A stretch of DNA of 64,000 bases from Craspedostauros australis (taxonomy: Eukaryota; Bacillariophyta; Bacillariophyceae; Mastogloiales; Achnanthaceae), in NCBI GenBank assembly GCA_026770025.1, contig JAMXDE010000034.1:372001-436000 (forward strand), in the 5' to 3' direction. How positions within the stretch are numbered: position 1 is the stretch's first letter; each line of letters opens with the position of its first letter. A model generated the notes under the pieces. It was not told where the DNA came from, made no database searches, and saw only the letters and a program-made list of their open reading frames with translations. The translations under genes and the position numbers were made by a program. Shown piece by piece: positions 43,227 to 53,567 of the stretch.

Positions 43227-46200
43227 TCACAAAATTTCCATCCCATCATCCAACACAGCCTCACTTTCTGTGTTGGCCTTCAGTGTGTCAGCATCACACC
43301 ACATCTGATGATCCAGCTCCTCCTCCTCTCTCTGCAACTCCTTCTCTGTTCGTTCCTCCTGTGTTTCAGCTGGCGCATAGTGGGTCGCCACGATTGCAGA
43401 TGCTGTTGCTTTGCTTGTTGGGTTGGTGTTGGTGTTGGCTTCCGCCTTGATGAGAGCGGCCTCCTTCTTGTCCTTGCGTTGTTTGGCGTTGTACGCTGCA
43501 GACAGCGACGCTTTCACGCGCATGGGATTTGCGTGCAGTTGTACGTACCAGTCAGTTTTGGTTCTTTTGTTGGCCATCAATTGTTCGTGTGCTTCGTGTT
43601 CGGATGGCCTGTTTTTTGGGTCCTTCGCGGACGCTTCACTGATGTCCTTCAACTTGTCCGCGATGTAGTCTGGTAGTTCCGCTGGTTTGCGTGTTGTTTT
43701 GCTCGCCCAGCCTGGCACTGCGAGTGGAGGGTGTTCGGTTTCGGCGGTCTGGTCTTGTAGCGCTGTGGTGTGATCGGATGGTAGATGTTGTTGTCCGTCT
43801 GCGATGGCTTTGCCGAACGCCAGCCCCTTGCTCTCTGCCGCTGTGCGCCCGAGTTTTCGCGTCTTGTCCGTCTTCCTGAACGATTCGGATGTTATCGGCA
43901 GCTTGTCGGACTTGTGTGTGTGAACATCGGCAACGCCCAGCTGGTTGATGATCCAGCCGTCCCATTCAGCGCTCTTCACAAGGACGTCTTCCGTGATGCC
44001 AGATGCAGCCACCAACCGCGCCTGGTCATCATCATACTTCACCTCGTGAGTCTGACGTACCTGTTGCCCGTTCGCACGGAATCGTCGTTTGGGTGCGCCA
44101 GGAAGCGCGGTGATGTTGCCTTGGAGGGACGACGCGTTGACCAGTACCGTGGTGGTACCCGCGATGTCACCGGCTTTCAGTGCAAGGAAGAGTTGGAACG
44201 GGGTCTTGATGTCCTTGCCACTTTGCACGTATTTTCGCAGTACACGTGTGATGTACGCGAAGTGGGTGTCCAGCATGCTCTTACCAGTTTGGGCCTCTGT
44301 GTAGATCCACGCGATGATTTTGGCTGCTTTTCGTGTCACAAGGTTCTTGTTGAGTACCGATGTGATGAGCGCGATGTGCTCGTGACTGGAAAAGCAACAC
44401 GCGTTATCGCTCTGTAGGATGATCTCAGTCACGGATGGGAGAATGTCTTTGACCGTTTTTTGCAGGATGTCAAGTAGTCCACCAACTTGAAGTGTGTCTT
44501 GTGTCGGTCTTCCGCCGACCACAATGTCAATGAACTGATAAGTAAAAATGTCGTTGCGACACGTGATGACCATCGCCCCAAGCAGTGACATTCCCTTCTT
44601 CCCCCAATATTCTTGTTGGGCTTCGCTTTGGCCTGTCGGTAGAATTTTTTGCTTATGGTCAAGTACCACATAGGCTCTTTCAGGCTTATCATTGAGTTCG
44701 GATTGATAAAAGGCGATTTGTCGGAATTGAACTTTTGCACGCACTTTGTGAGCCATGTAGTTAACAATTTCGTTGGCGAATCCCGGCGCTGCCGCAAGCA
44801 TGGATTGCAATTCGTCCTTGTGTTCTGCGAGTTCGTTGTCCTTAAGCATTGTGACAAAAGGAACGAAACGATCATTCACAAATCGCATTGCTGATCCACA
44901 ACGGTTGCATACTTTACGTGGTTGTTCGGTTGTGGTGGTGGGAGGAATGTCAATTGTGATGGTTGGAGTGTCGTTTGTGATAGCAGTTTTCTTCTTGCAC
45001 TTGCGCTTGTTGGTGCGTGGTTTGCGTTGATTGGTTGATGTGGTTGGTGCCTTCTTCTTCTCCTTTTTGGTGGTGAGAGCGAACGCGGCCGAATGCATGG
45101 GGTCGTCACACTGAAGCTGCATGTGCGACGCGGTGAATTCCCATTTGAGGAACACAACAAGCAGCTCGAGCGCATGCAAGAGGGAATGGGCTGTGCGTAC
45201 ATGATGTGCGATGACGTCATCTGGCTCATCGGTATCGTTGTGGCTCCTGTCATTGGCATCGTTTTGTTCCTCCCCATCAGTTTCATACTTAGCCTTCAGT
45301 AGGTCTACTAGGCGCGAAATTGCCTGTTTGAGTTTCTCCGTCGCCATCCAGAAGTAACTCTCGAAGGAAGAGAGGCCCGTCTTGATCTTGCTTTTGCGTG
45401 TTAGTAGGTTGGTCATGGTGGTGAAAGCAGGCATTCCCACTGGGCAGTTGGTCGTAGACGAGTACATGTCGAATAGTTGTTCGATAGTCGTGCTTCCTCG
45501 ATCGAACACCGGAACATTTTCAAATACAACTCCACCATACTGTACCGTGTGACTCAACCCTGCCTTATATGTAGTAGTTGTCATGAGGAAGGACACCACG
45601 CCAGACAGGTCGCAAGCACACACACGGTACTGGAGAACTCGCTGTGGAATGCTTTCGCCATGGCTTAACATGTCGTAGTAACGACGCAAGGTGTATGTCT
45701 GGCTGGGTGTGATGATGTCGCGTTTGGCAAGCATGCGAGCCTTCTGTTCCTCCGACAGTCCATGTGTGTGCCTACCCAGAATAGCAGTACACAGTGCAGA
45801 CGGTGCAGACATGGCCAAAGCAACTCTTGCCGTGCGGGAAGAAGAAGATTCTCCGAGCAAGCAGAGGGTGTAGAGGTTAGATGCCAACATCGTGGGAGGA
45901 AGCTCCACGTTCCCGCGCACGTATGCAATCACCTGTTCCATCTGACGAGTTGGCACATTCTCTTCTGGAAGCAGGACAGTCCAAAGTGCAGATGATGTGA
46001 CACTCCACATCAGTTTGATGTAGCTCCAGATGGTCCGTTCGTGTCGGCCCGCGAGGACAAATCCTTTTTTTGGCATGAGCTGCAACAGTTTTGGATCTAG
46101 GTTAGATCTAAGCGCTGCCATCACACGAACAATGGCATGGCGCCTCCAGTTTCCCCCCTCCTCTTCCTGATCATGCCCGAACTCGCCTCCTCTCCTGTCC

Positions 46201-46856
46201 CAGCCAGCGCGCGCCTGTTTTTCGTCCTCGTCAACGTACGTACTGTCGCTGTCAATAGACGGATCTGCGTACCCCCCGGCAACAACAGTGTTGCAACGCC
46301 GGGGAACCCTCCCTGGCGGGGTAGGCTCGACAGGTGGTGCAACGTCGGCTGCAGTAGGCGAGGGTGGCGCGTTCACGATAACGCTCACCAAAGTCCCATC
46401 GCCGACACCTCGTCCCTCCGAACGCACCTCGACATGGGAGTCGTCGAAGACGCCTCCGTTGTCGTTGAGGATGTGGACGAACACATGCAGCTCGCGAGCG
46501 TGCGCATGCGTGCTGTTCGGGACGAGGTTGCCATCCGCTGCATGCATCGGTTTCACATCGATCACTCGTGTGATGGTGCTCTGCCTCCCCAATACAGCGA
46601 ATGGCTTGTCAGGCAACAGTTGCTCAGAGGCTGGCAGCAGGGCCCCCTTGGAGTCGAATGGGTGAGCAGGCATGGGGTGAGCAGAACACAGCTTCTTACG
46701 AGGAGAGGGGTTGCCATCCTTGGGGAGGGCTTTGTCAGCAGCAGAGGTAGGCATGGTGGAGTTGTTGCTGGAGAGTAGTGCTGTTTGCTTGTTGGATGTG
46801 ATGAACTGGTCTGAGAGGAAGTGAGGTAAGGAGAGCACAGGATGAAGGCCGATCAT
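43227..46856 (-). CDS. Transposase-like protein with a DDE-type domain (1209 aa)
   Basis: Uninterrupted frame from ATG 46854-46856; a second ATG at residue 35 (MPTSAADKALPK) is a possible start. The first ~240 residues are low-complexity. A CxxC pair (C650, C653, KVCNRCG) follows a Lys/Thr-rich linker. Then come VLDHKQKILP with D733, QEYWGKKGMSLLGAMV, LQSDNACCF with D817 and WIYTEAQTGKSMLDTHF with E854. The order D...D...E and the segments WxGKxG and EAQxGKxxxD recall uncharacterised metazoan and algal proteins read as DDE transposases; this similarity is from memory. Its position between terminal inverted repeats with a target duplication supports a transposase role. No frameshift is seen, so the protein may be functional. 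Confidence 0.75.
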   Translation of the reverse strand: MIGLHPVLSLPHFLSDQFITSNKQTALLSSNNSTMPTSAADKALPKDGNPSPRKKLCSAHPMPAHPFDSKGALLPASEQLLPDKPFAVLGRQSTITRVIDVKPMHAADGNLVPNSTHAHARELHVFVHILNDNGGVFDDSHVEVRSEGRGVGDGTLVSVIVNAPPSPTAADVAPPVEPTPPGRVPRRCNTVVAGGYADPSIDSDSTYVDEDEKQARAGWDRRGGEFGHDQEEEGGNWRRHAIVRVMAALRSNLDPKLLQLMPKKGFVLAGRHERTIWSYIKLMWSVTSSALWTVLLPEENVPTRQMEQVIAYVRGNVELPPTMLASNLYTLCLLGESSSSRTARVALAMSAPSALCTAILGRHTHGLSEEQKARMLAKRDIITPSQTYTLRRYYDMLSHGESIPQRVLQYRVCACDLSGVVSFLMTTTTYKAGLSHTVQYGGVVFENVPVFDRGSTTIEQLFDMYSSTTNCPVGMPAFTTMTNLLTRKSKIKTGLSSFESYFWMATEKLKQAISRLVDLLKAKYETDGEEQNDANDRSHNDTDEPDDVIAHHVRTAHSLLHALELLVVFLKWEFTASHMQLQCDDPMHSAAFALTTKKEKKKAPTTSTNQRKPRTNKRKCKKKTAITNDTPTITIDIPPTTTTEQPRKVCNRCGSAMRFVNDRFVPFVTMLKDNELAEHKDELQSMLAAAPGFANEIVNYMAHKVRAKVQFRQIAFYQSELNDKPERAYVVLDHKQKILPTGQSEAQQEYWGKKGMSLLGAMVITCRNDIFTYQFIDIVVGGRPTQDTLQVGGLLDILQKTVKDILPSVTEIILQSDNACCFSSHEHIALITSVLNKNLVTRKAAKIIAWIYTEAQTGKSMLDTHFAYITRVLRKYVQSGKDIKTPFQLFLALKAGDIAGTTTVLVNASSLQGNITALPGAPKRRFRANGQQVRQTHEVKYDDDQARLVAASGITEDVLVKSAEWDGWIINQLGVADVHTHKSDKLPITSESFRKTDKTRKLGRTAAESKGLAFGKAIADGQQHLPSDHTTALQDQTAETEHPPLAVPGWASKTTRKPAELPDYIADKLKDISEASAKDPKNRPSEHEAHEQLMANKRTKTDWYVQLHANPMRVKASLSAAYNAKQRKDKKEAALIKAEANTNTNPTSKATASAIVATHYAPAETQEERTEKELQREEEELDHQMWCDADTLKANTESEAVLDDGMEIL

Positions 46857-46859
46857 TCA

Positions 46860-46919
46860 GCAACAACAACAACAACTACTACTACTACTGCTACTACTAC
46901 TACTACTACTACTACTACT
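46860..46919. repeat. Trinucleotide microsatellite upstream of the transposase-like gene
   Basis: A (CAA)n run passes into a (CTA)n run with one ctg interruption, directly upstream of the ATG on the minus strand. A further 14-bp period repeat (gtgttttgtgtgat, three copies) lies at about 47031-47075. Confidence 0.85.
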
Positions 46920-47346
46920 CTGACAAGAACGGGCATTGAGCGAAAGAGCGAGTGTGCATGCCATTGGCGAGGAAAGTTGTGAAACGGAGCGAAAGTGTGG
47001 CGCGATTTTGCAAAATGATGGGGATGATGTGTTTTGTGTGATGTGTTTTGTGTGATGTGTTTTGTGTCATGTGTTATGTGACGAGCAGAATGTGGAATCA
47101 TGCGCCACATGCTAACGTGTAATTAACGTGTACCAAACGACTGAGACCTTCGGAAGCAAGTTCGTGACTGATCACCAGACGATAAATACTTGAGAACATC
47201 ATCGAACCTTCGGCAGAAACAAACGAATTTTGTGCTGTTGGATTCACGCGACTAGACTAAACACATTGATTGATCCATAAAACTTAAAATGAAACTAACT
47301 ACAATCTGAAAGGTTCCATTATACATAAAGAGACTACAAGGACTTC

Positions 47347-47428
47347 GAATATGTGCTTAGTTTGAAAATCCCAGAAATCCGATTAGACTTTTCATTTCAA
47401 GGTCTTGATCGACTCACTCGGGGGGCTC
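47347..47428 (-). repeat. Right terminal inverted repeat of the DNA transposon
   Basis: Inverse counterpart of 41376-41457, same length, followed by the target duplication atac (47429-47432). Confidence 0.88.
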
Positions 47429-47432
47429 ATAC

Positions 47433-47973
47433 ACGAATAGTAACTTCTTTGAGGTGGGGGTCACATCTCACTCCGCAAACCAACGAACGATTGTGATGAC
47501 CCTGAAATGTCTTTCAGCAGCATCCAAATCGTATCTTCGCGCCACCTCAATCGCCAATCAAATCGAGAAGCGATGGCGCGACGAGGATTATAAATCAACC
47601 TCCATGCATCTGCATGTTGCAATGGCATACCACGCTTGCTGATTGTTCGTAACATATTATATAATAGTACAATGTATTCCACTGGTGCTCTACGCATTAT
47701 CGATGGCCAGCTGGTATAATAGATGCTCTCTCAGCCCAAAGATGAAAATAAGACTAGAATAGAGCGGCATACTCGTATTTTCGCACTTCTGCGTGTCTCC
47801 GATTCAGCAACTCCATCCAACCAACTATCCGTACTCCAACTCGGTATAGTGTTACGTATACCCCGAAAGAGCAACTTCCATGACCGAGCCTTCATTCTGG
47901 TAGCATAGCATACCGCCCATCCATCGTTTCATTCATTCGTTCGTGCATCCGACCCGCTCGCATCCCTCTACCT
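47433..47973. other. Intergenic, no gene seen
   Basis: About 540 bp between the transposon and the 3' end of the WDR82-like gene; no coding frame with support. Confidence 0.55.
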
Positions 47974-49642
47974 CTACCACAGCCATAAGCACGTGTCCGA
48001 ACATGACGACGCTATCTGCGCGTACTTGGGATTGCAGGCCAGCGCACCGATCGGTCCCCGATGCCCCTCCAGCGTCTTGAGCAGCGCCCCATTCTCCACA
48101 TCCCAGCAATACAGCTTGCCATCATCCGCCCCCATGATAACGGACTTGTCGTCCGGCGTGAACACTGTTGAAGACTGCTGCGTCGGTTTCGGCGTGTGGA
48201 ATATCCGCTGCACGGTGCTTTCGTATCCGTCCAGGACGATGGCGATGCCTGGATCGGACTCCACCAGTATCCGGCTGCCGCTCGCGTTGAATTGCATGGT
48301 GCGCCAGTTCATGATGCTGGATCCGGACGGGATGCTGACGCGCTGTGTGGCCATGGCCTTTTCAATGTCGGCTTTCGTCACCTTCAGTTCTGAGAAGGCG
48401 CCGCCGGAGTAATTCCTGGCATCGTACAGATGCAGGTGATATCCCTCGCCGCCTGCCATGCCGGCCATGATCGCAAATACGAGTCCTGTACTGTCAAACA
48501 CACTGCATGGCGTGCCTTCCGTCTGCTTTGGCAGATCCATCTTGCCCAAACATCCCGCCTGTTGCACATTCCATAACCTGCGCCAGTCGTTGGACAAATC
48601 GATGTATGATAGCATCCGTGCATTCCGATACAATGTGAAGATGGCGTTGTGTCGAATGTGTGCCAAAGTGGACGTTGTTTGTTGCCGCCGTTGACGCCAA
48701 CGCATGCCGCATTTCAAATGGAAGCAATGAATCAGAACAAGAACTTGATGAGACACATGCATCGAAGGCGGATGGCCGCACCTTGAAGCATCCCGCTTTC
48801 ACGGTTCGATTGTTTCAATCCATGCAGAACCAACGCTCCCACCCAGTTTCAAATCTTCCATTTCACCAAGCAGACCACGCGATAGCGGCAGCAGCAGAAC
48901 GATTGATCGTAGAACAATAAACAACGGAGAGAGAACACCCGTCCTCTACAATCACAAACTCACCGCACTGTCCGATCCTTGCTGGATGTGAGGAAGGTGT
49001 CATCAGCAGGACTGAGACTGATCTTGGTCACCAAATCGCTGTGTCCGCGGAATTTGCGCAGCACCTTGTTATCGTACACGCTCATGTAGTTGAGGGAATG
49101 GCGTTGGGAGATGGGCAGGTCGGTGGAACCTTTCCCAGCCAGCAAGACGCACTGATCGTGGTGGCTGCATGTGCGGGTATGTCAGAGGATGGCCGTAGAT
49201 TGTGATGATTGTGGATGTGTGAAATGCAAGAAGATGAAGAACGAACAGCGAGGGCGTGAGTCACAAATTCAAAAGGAGGTTGTTGGCATTCCTTCATCAT
49301 CTTTTCATTGTTCCTCTCTATCTCTCTTCTTCTGCTTCTACTTCTCGCTCCTTGTACCCACCCCACCCCCACCCCCACCCACAACACTCCAGCACCTCCG
49401 TGCAAATATACGAGCGCCAGTCGTACTCACGTGCTCGACACCAACCGAATCCCATCGCGTTCGCAGCGTATCGCAGGAGAATCGCACTTGCCCGTCTGCG
49501 CATTGATCATGTAGAGCCTAGAATCATCCTCGCACGAGGCAAAGAGATGCACGCCATCGTTGTGATAGCACAGCCCCGTCGCCGGTTTCTGATGTGGAAT
49601 GACGGCGGCAATTCTTGGTCCGTTGGCAAAGTCCATTCTCAT
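47974..49642 (-). CDS. WDR82: WDR82/Swd2-like WD40 protein, three exons
   Basis: Exons: 49431-49642, 48964-49164 and 47974-48577, joined by introns with GTGAGT donors and CAG acceptors (266 and 386 bp); phases fit and give 338 residues. WD-type segments include ATGLCYHNDGVHLFASCEDD, KVLRKFRGHSDLVTKISLSP followed by DDTFLTSSKDRTVRLWNV, and a C-terminal KTLEGHRGPIGALACNPKY, ending in SSCSDTCLWLW. The order and spacing, especially YDNK-x-FRGH, DDTF-x-SxxDxTxRLW and the final NPKYxxxASxCSxxxxWL, follow WDR82 of animals and Swd2 of yeast, a subunit of the COMPASS H3K4 methyltransferase and of transcription-termination complexes. The start is M at 49642 or 49636; an additional 5' exon is possible. 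Confidence 0.8.
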
Positions 49643-50493
49643 GCAATTGTAGCGTGTCTGCAGTGTGGCTGTGACGTGTTTGGATTGATGAAAGCAGCAG
49701 CAGCAATATTGTATAATACTATGCTGGTGCGTTTGTTACAATGATCTTCCAATACTGGTACGACTACCCAAGGAGCAAGTCCTTTCAACAATCATCCGAG
49801 GACCGACGGTGGAATGGCACAAGCAAACAAGGAAACAAACAACGAGCCAAGAGAGTACGGCGATGGGTGCGGTTCCCTCCTTTCTTGGTTGCCTTGTTGG
49901 TGCGAAACGTGCGATGCCATCAATGATCGTGGTTTGGCGGGTTGTTTGTTGTCGACGCACGGACGAAACTAATGGTCAATCTAGTCAAACTTGCGACGAA
50001 CTATTCACGACTGGGTTGTTTTTGTGATGGATGTGGGAAGAAATTCAAAGGTATATTCGCCGTTAACTGAGCGTTATATTCGACAAGGCAAAGTTGCGCA
50101 CGACCAAAAACAAATGGACTCAACACGGGACTTTGTTCACGGAAGCAGACGTCAAAGGCACACGATGTTGGTGGGATGGATCATCGTGGAGAAGACAGAC
50201 GTGGACGATCACTGATGATCGCTGGAGGCGATGGCATTGTGCAATCAACGATCTATGGCACCCCCTCCCATACTTTCTGTACCAAAGAGAAGAGCTGTGA
50301 AGGGTGCAGCCATCGTTGCAAGGCATTGAGATCGAGACGGAAGACGGCATCCATCTCCGCATCAGAGACGATCTGATACCTTTGCACGAGTACGCGCATA
50401 GTAGCACGAATAGAGAGGAAGAGTGCACAGCGAGCATTCGCAAAAGTGATTCGCGAGAGGACCGGAGAAGTTCCAAACTGCATTAGCCCAACC
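49643..50493. other. Intergenic region between divergent genes
   Basis: No supported gene. It should contain the promoters of the WDR82-like gene (minus) and the acyltransferase gene (plus). No clear core-promoter motif was identified. Confidence 0.5.
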
Positions 50494-50853
50494 ATGAGAA
50501 GAGAAGAGCAAGCAGCGGAACCGTCCAAGGCCAGCGGCAACAACAAAGGATCATCATCGTCTGCCGCAGCGGCAGCCACCATGACGGCCCTGCAGGTGGA
50601 CACAGGAGCCGTGCAGAACGGCCACAACACAGAGACGAACATCATCTCTCCCACCACCAACGGATCATCCGCATCACCGCAGCAGCGAGAGCGGGCCTCG
50701 ACACCGAAGCGGCGGCGGCGGAAACTGTACGTGCGGACTCTAAGGTCGTCGTATGATGCGCAGTCAAGGAATTGGCGGCGCTGCTCTGTTGCCACACCGT
50801 CGATGGGTGCAATCGACGTGATATGCTGTTCTGGATGTTCATACAGGAGATAG
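50494..50853 (+). CDS. Candidate first exon of the DHHC-family gene
   Basis: The ATG at 50494 opens a frame rich in Ser, Ala and Asn, ending in a basic patch KRRRRKLY and stopping at 50851-50853. A GT donor after KLY (ending about 50729) is in phase with a CAG acceptor at 51198-51200 that leads into the membrane exon, so it could be the cytosolic N terminus of the acyltransferase. The link is inference, and the frame may instead be accidental. Confidence 0.35.
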   Translation: MRREEQAAEPSKASGNNKGSSSSAAAAATMTALQVDTGAVQNGHNTETNIISPTTNGSSASPQQRERASTPKRRRRKLYVRTLRSSYDAQSRNWRRCSVATPSMGAIDVICCSGCSYRR

Positions 50854-51218
50854 TTGAGATCGTGGCGGCATTCGGTTCGATTGAGCGTGGTTCGGTTGGT
50901 TTGCTTCCCCTCTTTCCGTGGTCAAGCTCAGGACTTCCTCATGAGGCTACAATCGTTCTCCAGCAGCAGCAACAACAGCAGCCTCTCACGCTCATTCTTC
51001 TCCACCTTTTACTGGGCTGCTTGTTTCTCTTTCACCGCACAAACATACAAAATGACGTACCCGAATACGCTATGCGTCGACGAATTCGCAAATGAACAAC
51101 CCAATGAAACCTATTATACCAACCCCACAAACCAACTGCGTTGAATCATCTGTGACATGGTATTCACAGCTTTGCAGTATCCACACGATGGGAACAACAG
51201 GTATCGGAGAGCGGCGAT

Positions 51219-52181
51219 GTGCGAGATTGCAACAGCTGGTTCTGCTGCTGCGCCAAACGGATGGGCAATATGTTCGTCCTCTGCTCCAGGCCGGATGGAA
51301 CTCCCGTGGTCATCGCCGGTCCCTGCTGGTCCTTCTGCTTGTTCGTCACCGTGCCGTTGATAGTAGGAATATCAGGTGCCGTGGCTTACTTCGTCATCAT
51401 CGATGAGAGTTCACCGTTGGTAGGTGCAATCGATGTCTTCTTGCGTGCTGTCACAGCTGTGCCTGCTTGCAGGCATGCTTGGTTCAATGGTCGACCCAAT
51501 GCTGGCTTCGCTCTCTGCGTTACTAATGCAATCATTCATTTACTCACTCGCTTATCTGTTCTTTTGGAAAACTGCGATCCGGCCCAACCAACGCAAACCC
51601 CACAGCCGTTTTGGATTGCGTACATATACTTCCCCGTCATCGGCTTCGTTCTGGCGGCGCTGTTCTGCGTGTCATGCCAAGACCCTGGCCTCATGGAACG
51701 CGTGCGCGACGAAGAGGCAGGCCAAGGCGGTTGGTTTTGGAATGAGCAGGTGGGCAGCTTTCGCCCGCCAGGTGCATTGTACTGCAGGGAATGCGGCGTG
51801 CTGATTCAGGACTACGATCATCTGTGAGTTGCATTGTTTTGGCGCGATGTGTCATTGTGAGACATGAGCGTTGCCTTCTCTTGTGCATCGTACCAATGAT
51901 TTCATCCTCTTGACCTGCAATCACGCGACTCCATTCCATCCGCTCACTCTTTTGGTTCCCGTTACTGTTCTTGCTCAACGCATTCAATGCACTCTATCGT
52001 CTCGCACGAATCTTCGCCGCTATCCTCCTTCCGTCGCCGCCACAGATGCCCATGGACGGGGACAGGAATCGGAAGAAAGAATATGCTTGCCTTCAAGGTC
52101 TTCATCGTCGGCGTCAACGTGTTGTGCTACTTCAGCATGATATTAGTCATTGTGGCTCTTCTATGGGGTTTGCGGAACTAG
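51219..52181 (+). CDS. DHHC-family protein S-acyltransferase, motif reads DHLC
   Basis: Exons up to 51823 and 52046-52181, intron with GTGAGT donor and CAG acceptor (222 bp), phases compatible. The position 51219 marks supported coding sequence; the true start lies upstream. Two membrane segments (SFCLFVTVPLIVGISGAVAYFVII and IAYIYFPVIGFVLAALFCVS) precede the cysteine-rich domain YCRECGVLIQDYDHL-CPWTGTGIGRKNMLAF, and two more hydrophobic stretches follow (FKVFIVGVNVLCYF, MILVIVALLWGL) before the stop. This is the layout of palmitoyltransferases, membrane enzymes that attach fatty acids to cysteine. The nucleophilic Cys is present, but the splice-created codon CTA puts Leu where the second His of DHHC belongs. 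Confidence 0.75.
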
Positions 52182-52850
52182 AGGTGGGTTGGGGGTTGGC
52201 ATTCATAGTCGTAGTCGTACCATGCGCGCCACCATACAAACGGATACTCAAACTTGGTGTCAACCTTGAGAATCGAGTGATGGTGGCGACATCAGCAGAG
52301 CGATGCAACCCTCACCTGCAGCAACGGCATGGCACAGCCAACAAACTGAAACTAACAAGGAGTGTATTCTAATCAACTCCATCTCCTGTGAAACGTCAAA
52401 CTATTTCCTTCACACAGGTCCACAAACGAATATGCGTGCGATCCCAACACTTCGGCGCATGGTGGGGTACACACACACATACTCTTTCTCCAGAAGGAGC
52501 TTACGCAGAACGCCATGTGATCCATTGCGGTGTTCGATGCAATTCCTTTGGAACGAAGGCGAAAGTGTGGCACAATCACAGCGGAGGATCATCGATCGAT
52601 TTGTGGCGATCTGTATTGCCGTTTGCGAGTTGTCCACGGCACGATTCCTGTCGAGCACTTGCGAGATATTTGTAACCATGGAGAGTCACGGTGGCTGCAA
52701 CACAGAGAGACGTATGGTCCGGGCGCCCGCGGTCGGTGTCACCAGGACAGGTCGCTGACGCATCAACATGATTTGATGCAAGTAGAGCACGGAGCATACG
52801 ATGGAAATGCGTAGAGTTTGTAGTGTAACAAAAAATATGAATCTACATCA
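52182..52850. other. Intergenic, no gene seen
   Basis: About 670 bp between the acyltransferase stop and the converging minus-strand exon. Short frames lack support. Confidence 0.5.
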
Positions 52851-53057
52851 CTAACACACGGTAATGGAATGAATAGTGTCGTCGTCGAACGTCATGAATA
52901 CTTTGTCATCTGCGTGGTTGGATCGGTATTGTGATGCAGCGCTCATGATCGGAGCTTGTGCCTTTTCATCAACTTCATGCGTCTTCCATTCAAAGTAAAG
53001 TGATGGCGCCACTGTAAGGTATAACTTGGCGAAGGCCCAGTTGGCAGCCGTGATTGT
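52851..53057 (-). CDS. Probable 3' exon of an unidentified gene
   Basis: The minus strand from 53057 to the TAG at 52851-52853 is open for 68 codons, starting TITAANWAFAKLYLTV and continuing PSLYFEWKTHEVDEK and DDKVFMTFDDDTIHSI. It is preceded by a good acceptor (ccctccttcag). The composition is that of a folded protein, and no other frame here is comparable. It has no start codon, so it must be spliced to something upstream, perhaps in 53300-53930. I do not recognise the family. Confidence 0.45.
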   Translation of the reverse strand, partial: TITAANWAFAKLYLTVAPSLYFEWKTHEVDEKAQAPIMSAASQYRSNHADDKVFMTFDDDTIHSITVC

Positions 53058-53567
53058 CTGAAGGAGGGATATGCACTTATAGTACGTATGTACAGAGCAT
53101 GGAAAGTTGCGGAGTCATCTCCAACGCGCTGCAGCCACGAGCGGAACAACGCGATCATCAGGGACGGAATGGCTTGGGCATGCCAATTGATCGTAGCGTG
53201 TTTGCGGTTGCATTCTGTGGTGTTTGACAAGCAGCGGGGAATGCGTACGAACGGACAGTGGAGCAAAATGAATGAGAATGAGAACGAGCAAAAATAGATC
53301 CTCATGCGGCACATGGGGTCGGACTTCTGTTCTTGGGATTTGCGTGTTCGGACATCCGTACCGCCCTCGCAATGCCGTCGTGCATGAATGTACTCCATGA
53401 CGTGTTGTGCAGAAGGCATTCCCACCCAGAGAAACGCCATGCCCGCATCATTGTGGTGGTGGACTGCTCTGCGGTTGTATGCATGTATGGTACATGCAAG
53501 TATTGTGCATCAGAGGGTTGTTGCTGAGCCACTACTGTTGCTGTTCCTGCCTCCGATGATCGAAGAT

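Larger units (their letters stand above)
41376..47428 (-). mobile_element. 6.05-kb DNA transposon with 82-bp TIRs, ATAC target duplication and a DDE-type protein
   Basis: The left end 41376-41457 and the right end 47347-47428 are inverted copies of equal length (82 bp). The outer 27 bp are perfectly matched, starting GAGCCCCCCGAGTGAGTCGA; the inner part has conserved blocks such as ttgaaat and aaactaag(t/c)acatattc. The four bases atac flank both ends (41372-41375, 47429-47432). Inside is one large gene on the minus strand (43227-46856) whose product carries a DDE-like triad. The element sits between the sulfotransferase and the WDR82-like gene. Repeat, duplication and gene together make this a cut-and-paste transposon. 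The superfamily is not assigned. Confidence 0.85.

Noticed and set aside
43227-46856. Assigning the 1209-codon protein to the KDZ or Sola superfamily
   Set aside because: A triad and TIRs are visible, but I could not match diagnostic motifs; a 4-bp duplication does not fit the longer ones of several candidates.
46860-47080. CRISPR-like or satellite array upstream of the transposase-like gene
   Set aside because: Simple trinucleotide and 14-bp repeats without spacers; a eukaryotic microsatellite.
49318-49503. Frames over the C-rich tract (49360-49385)
   Set aside because: They fall in the first intron of the WDR82-like gene, and the tract looks like a simple repeat.
50253-50795. 180-codon minus-strand frame
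   Set aside because: Overlaps the better supported plus-strand N-terminal frame and has low-complexity composition without motifs.
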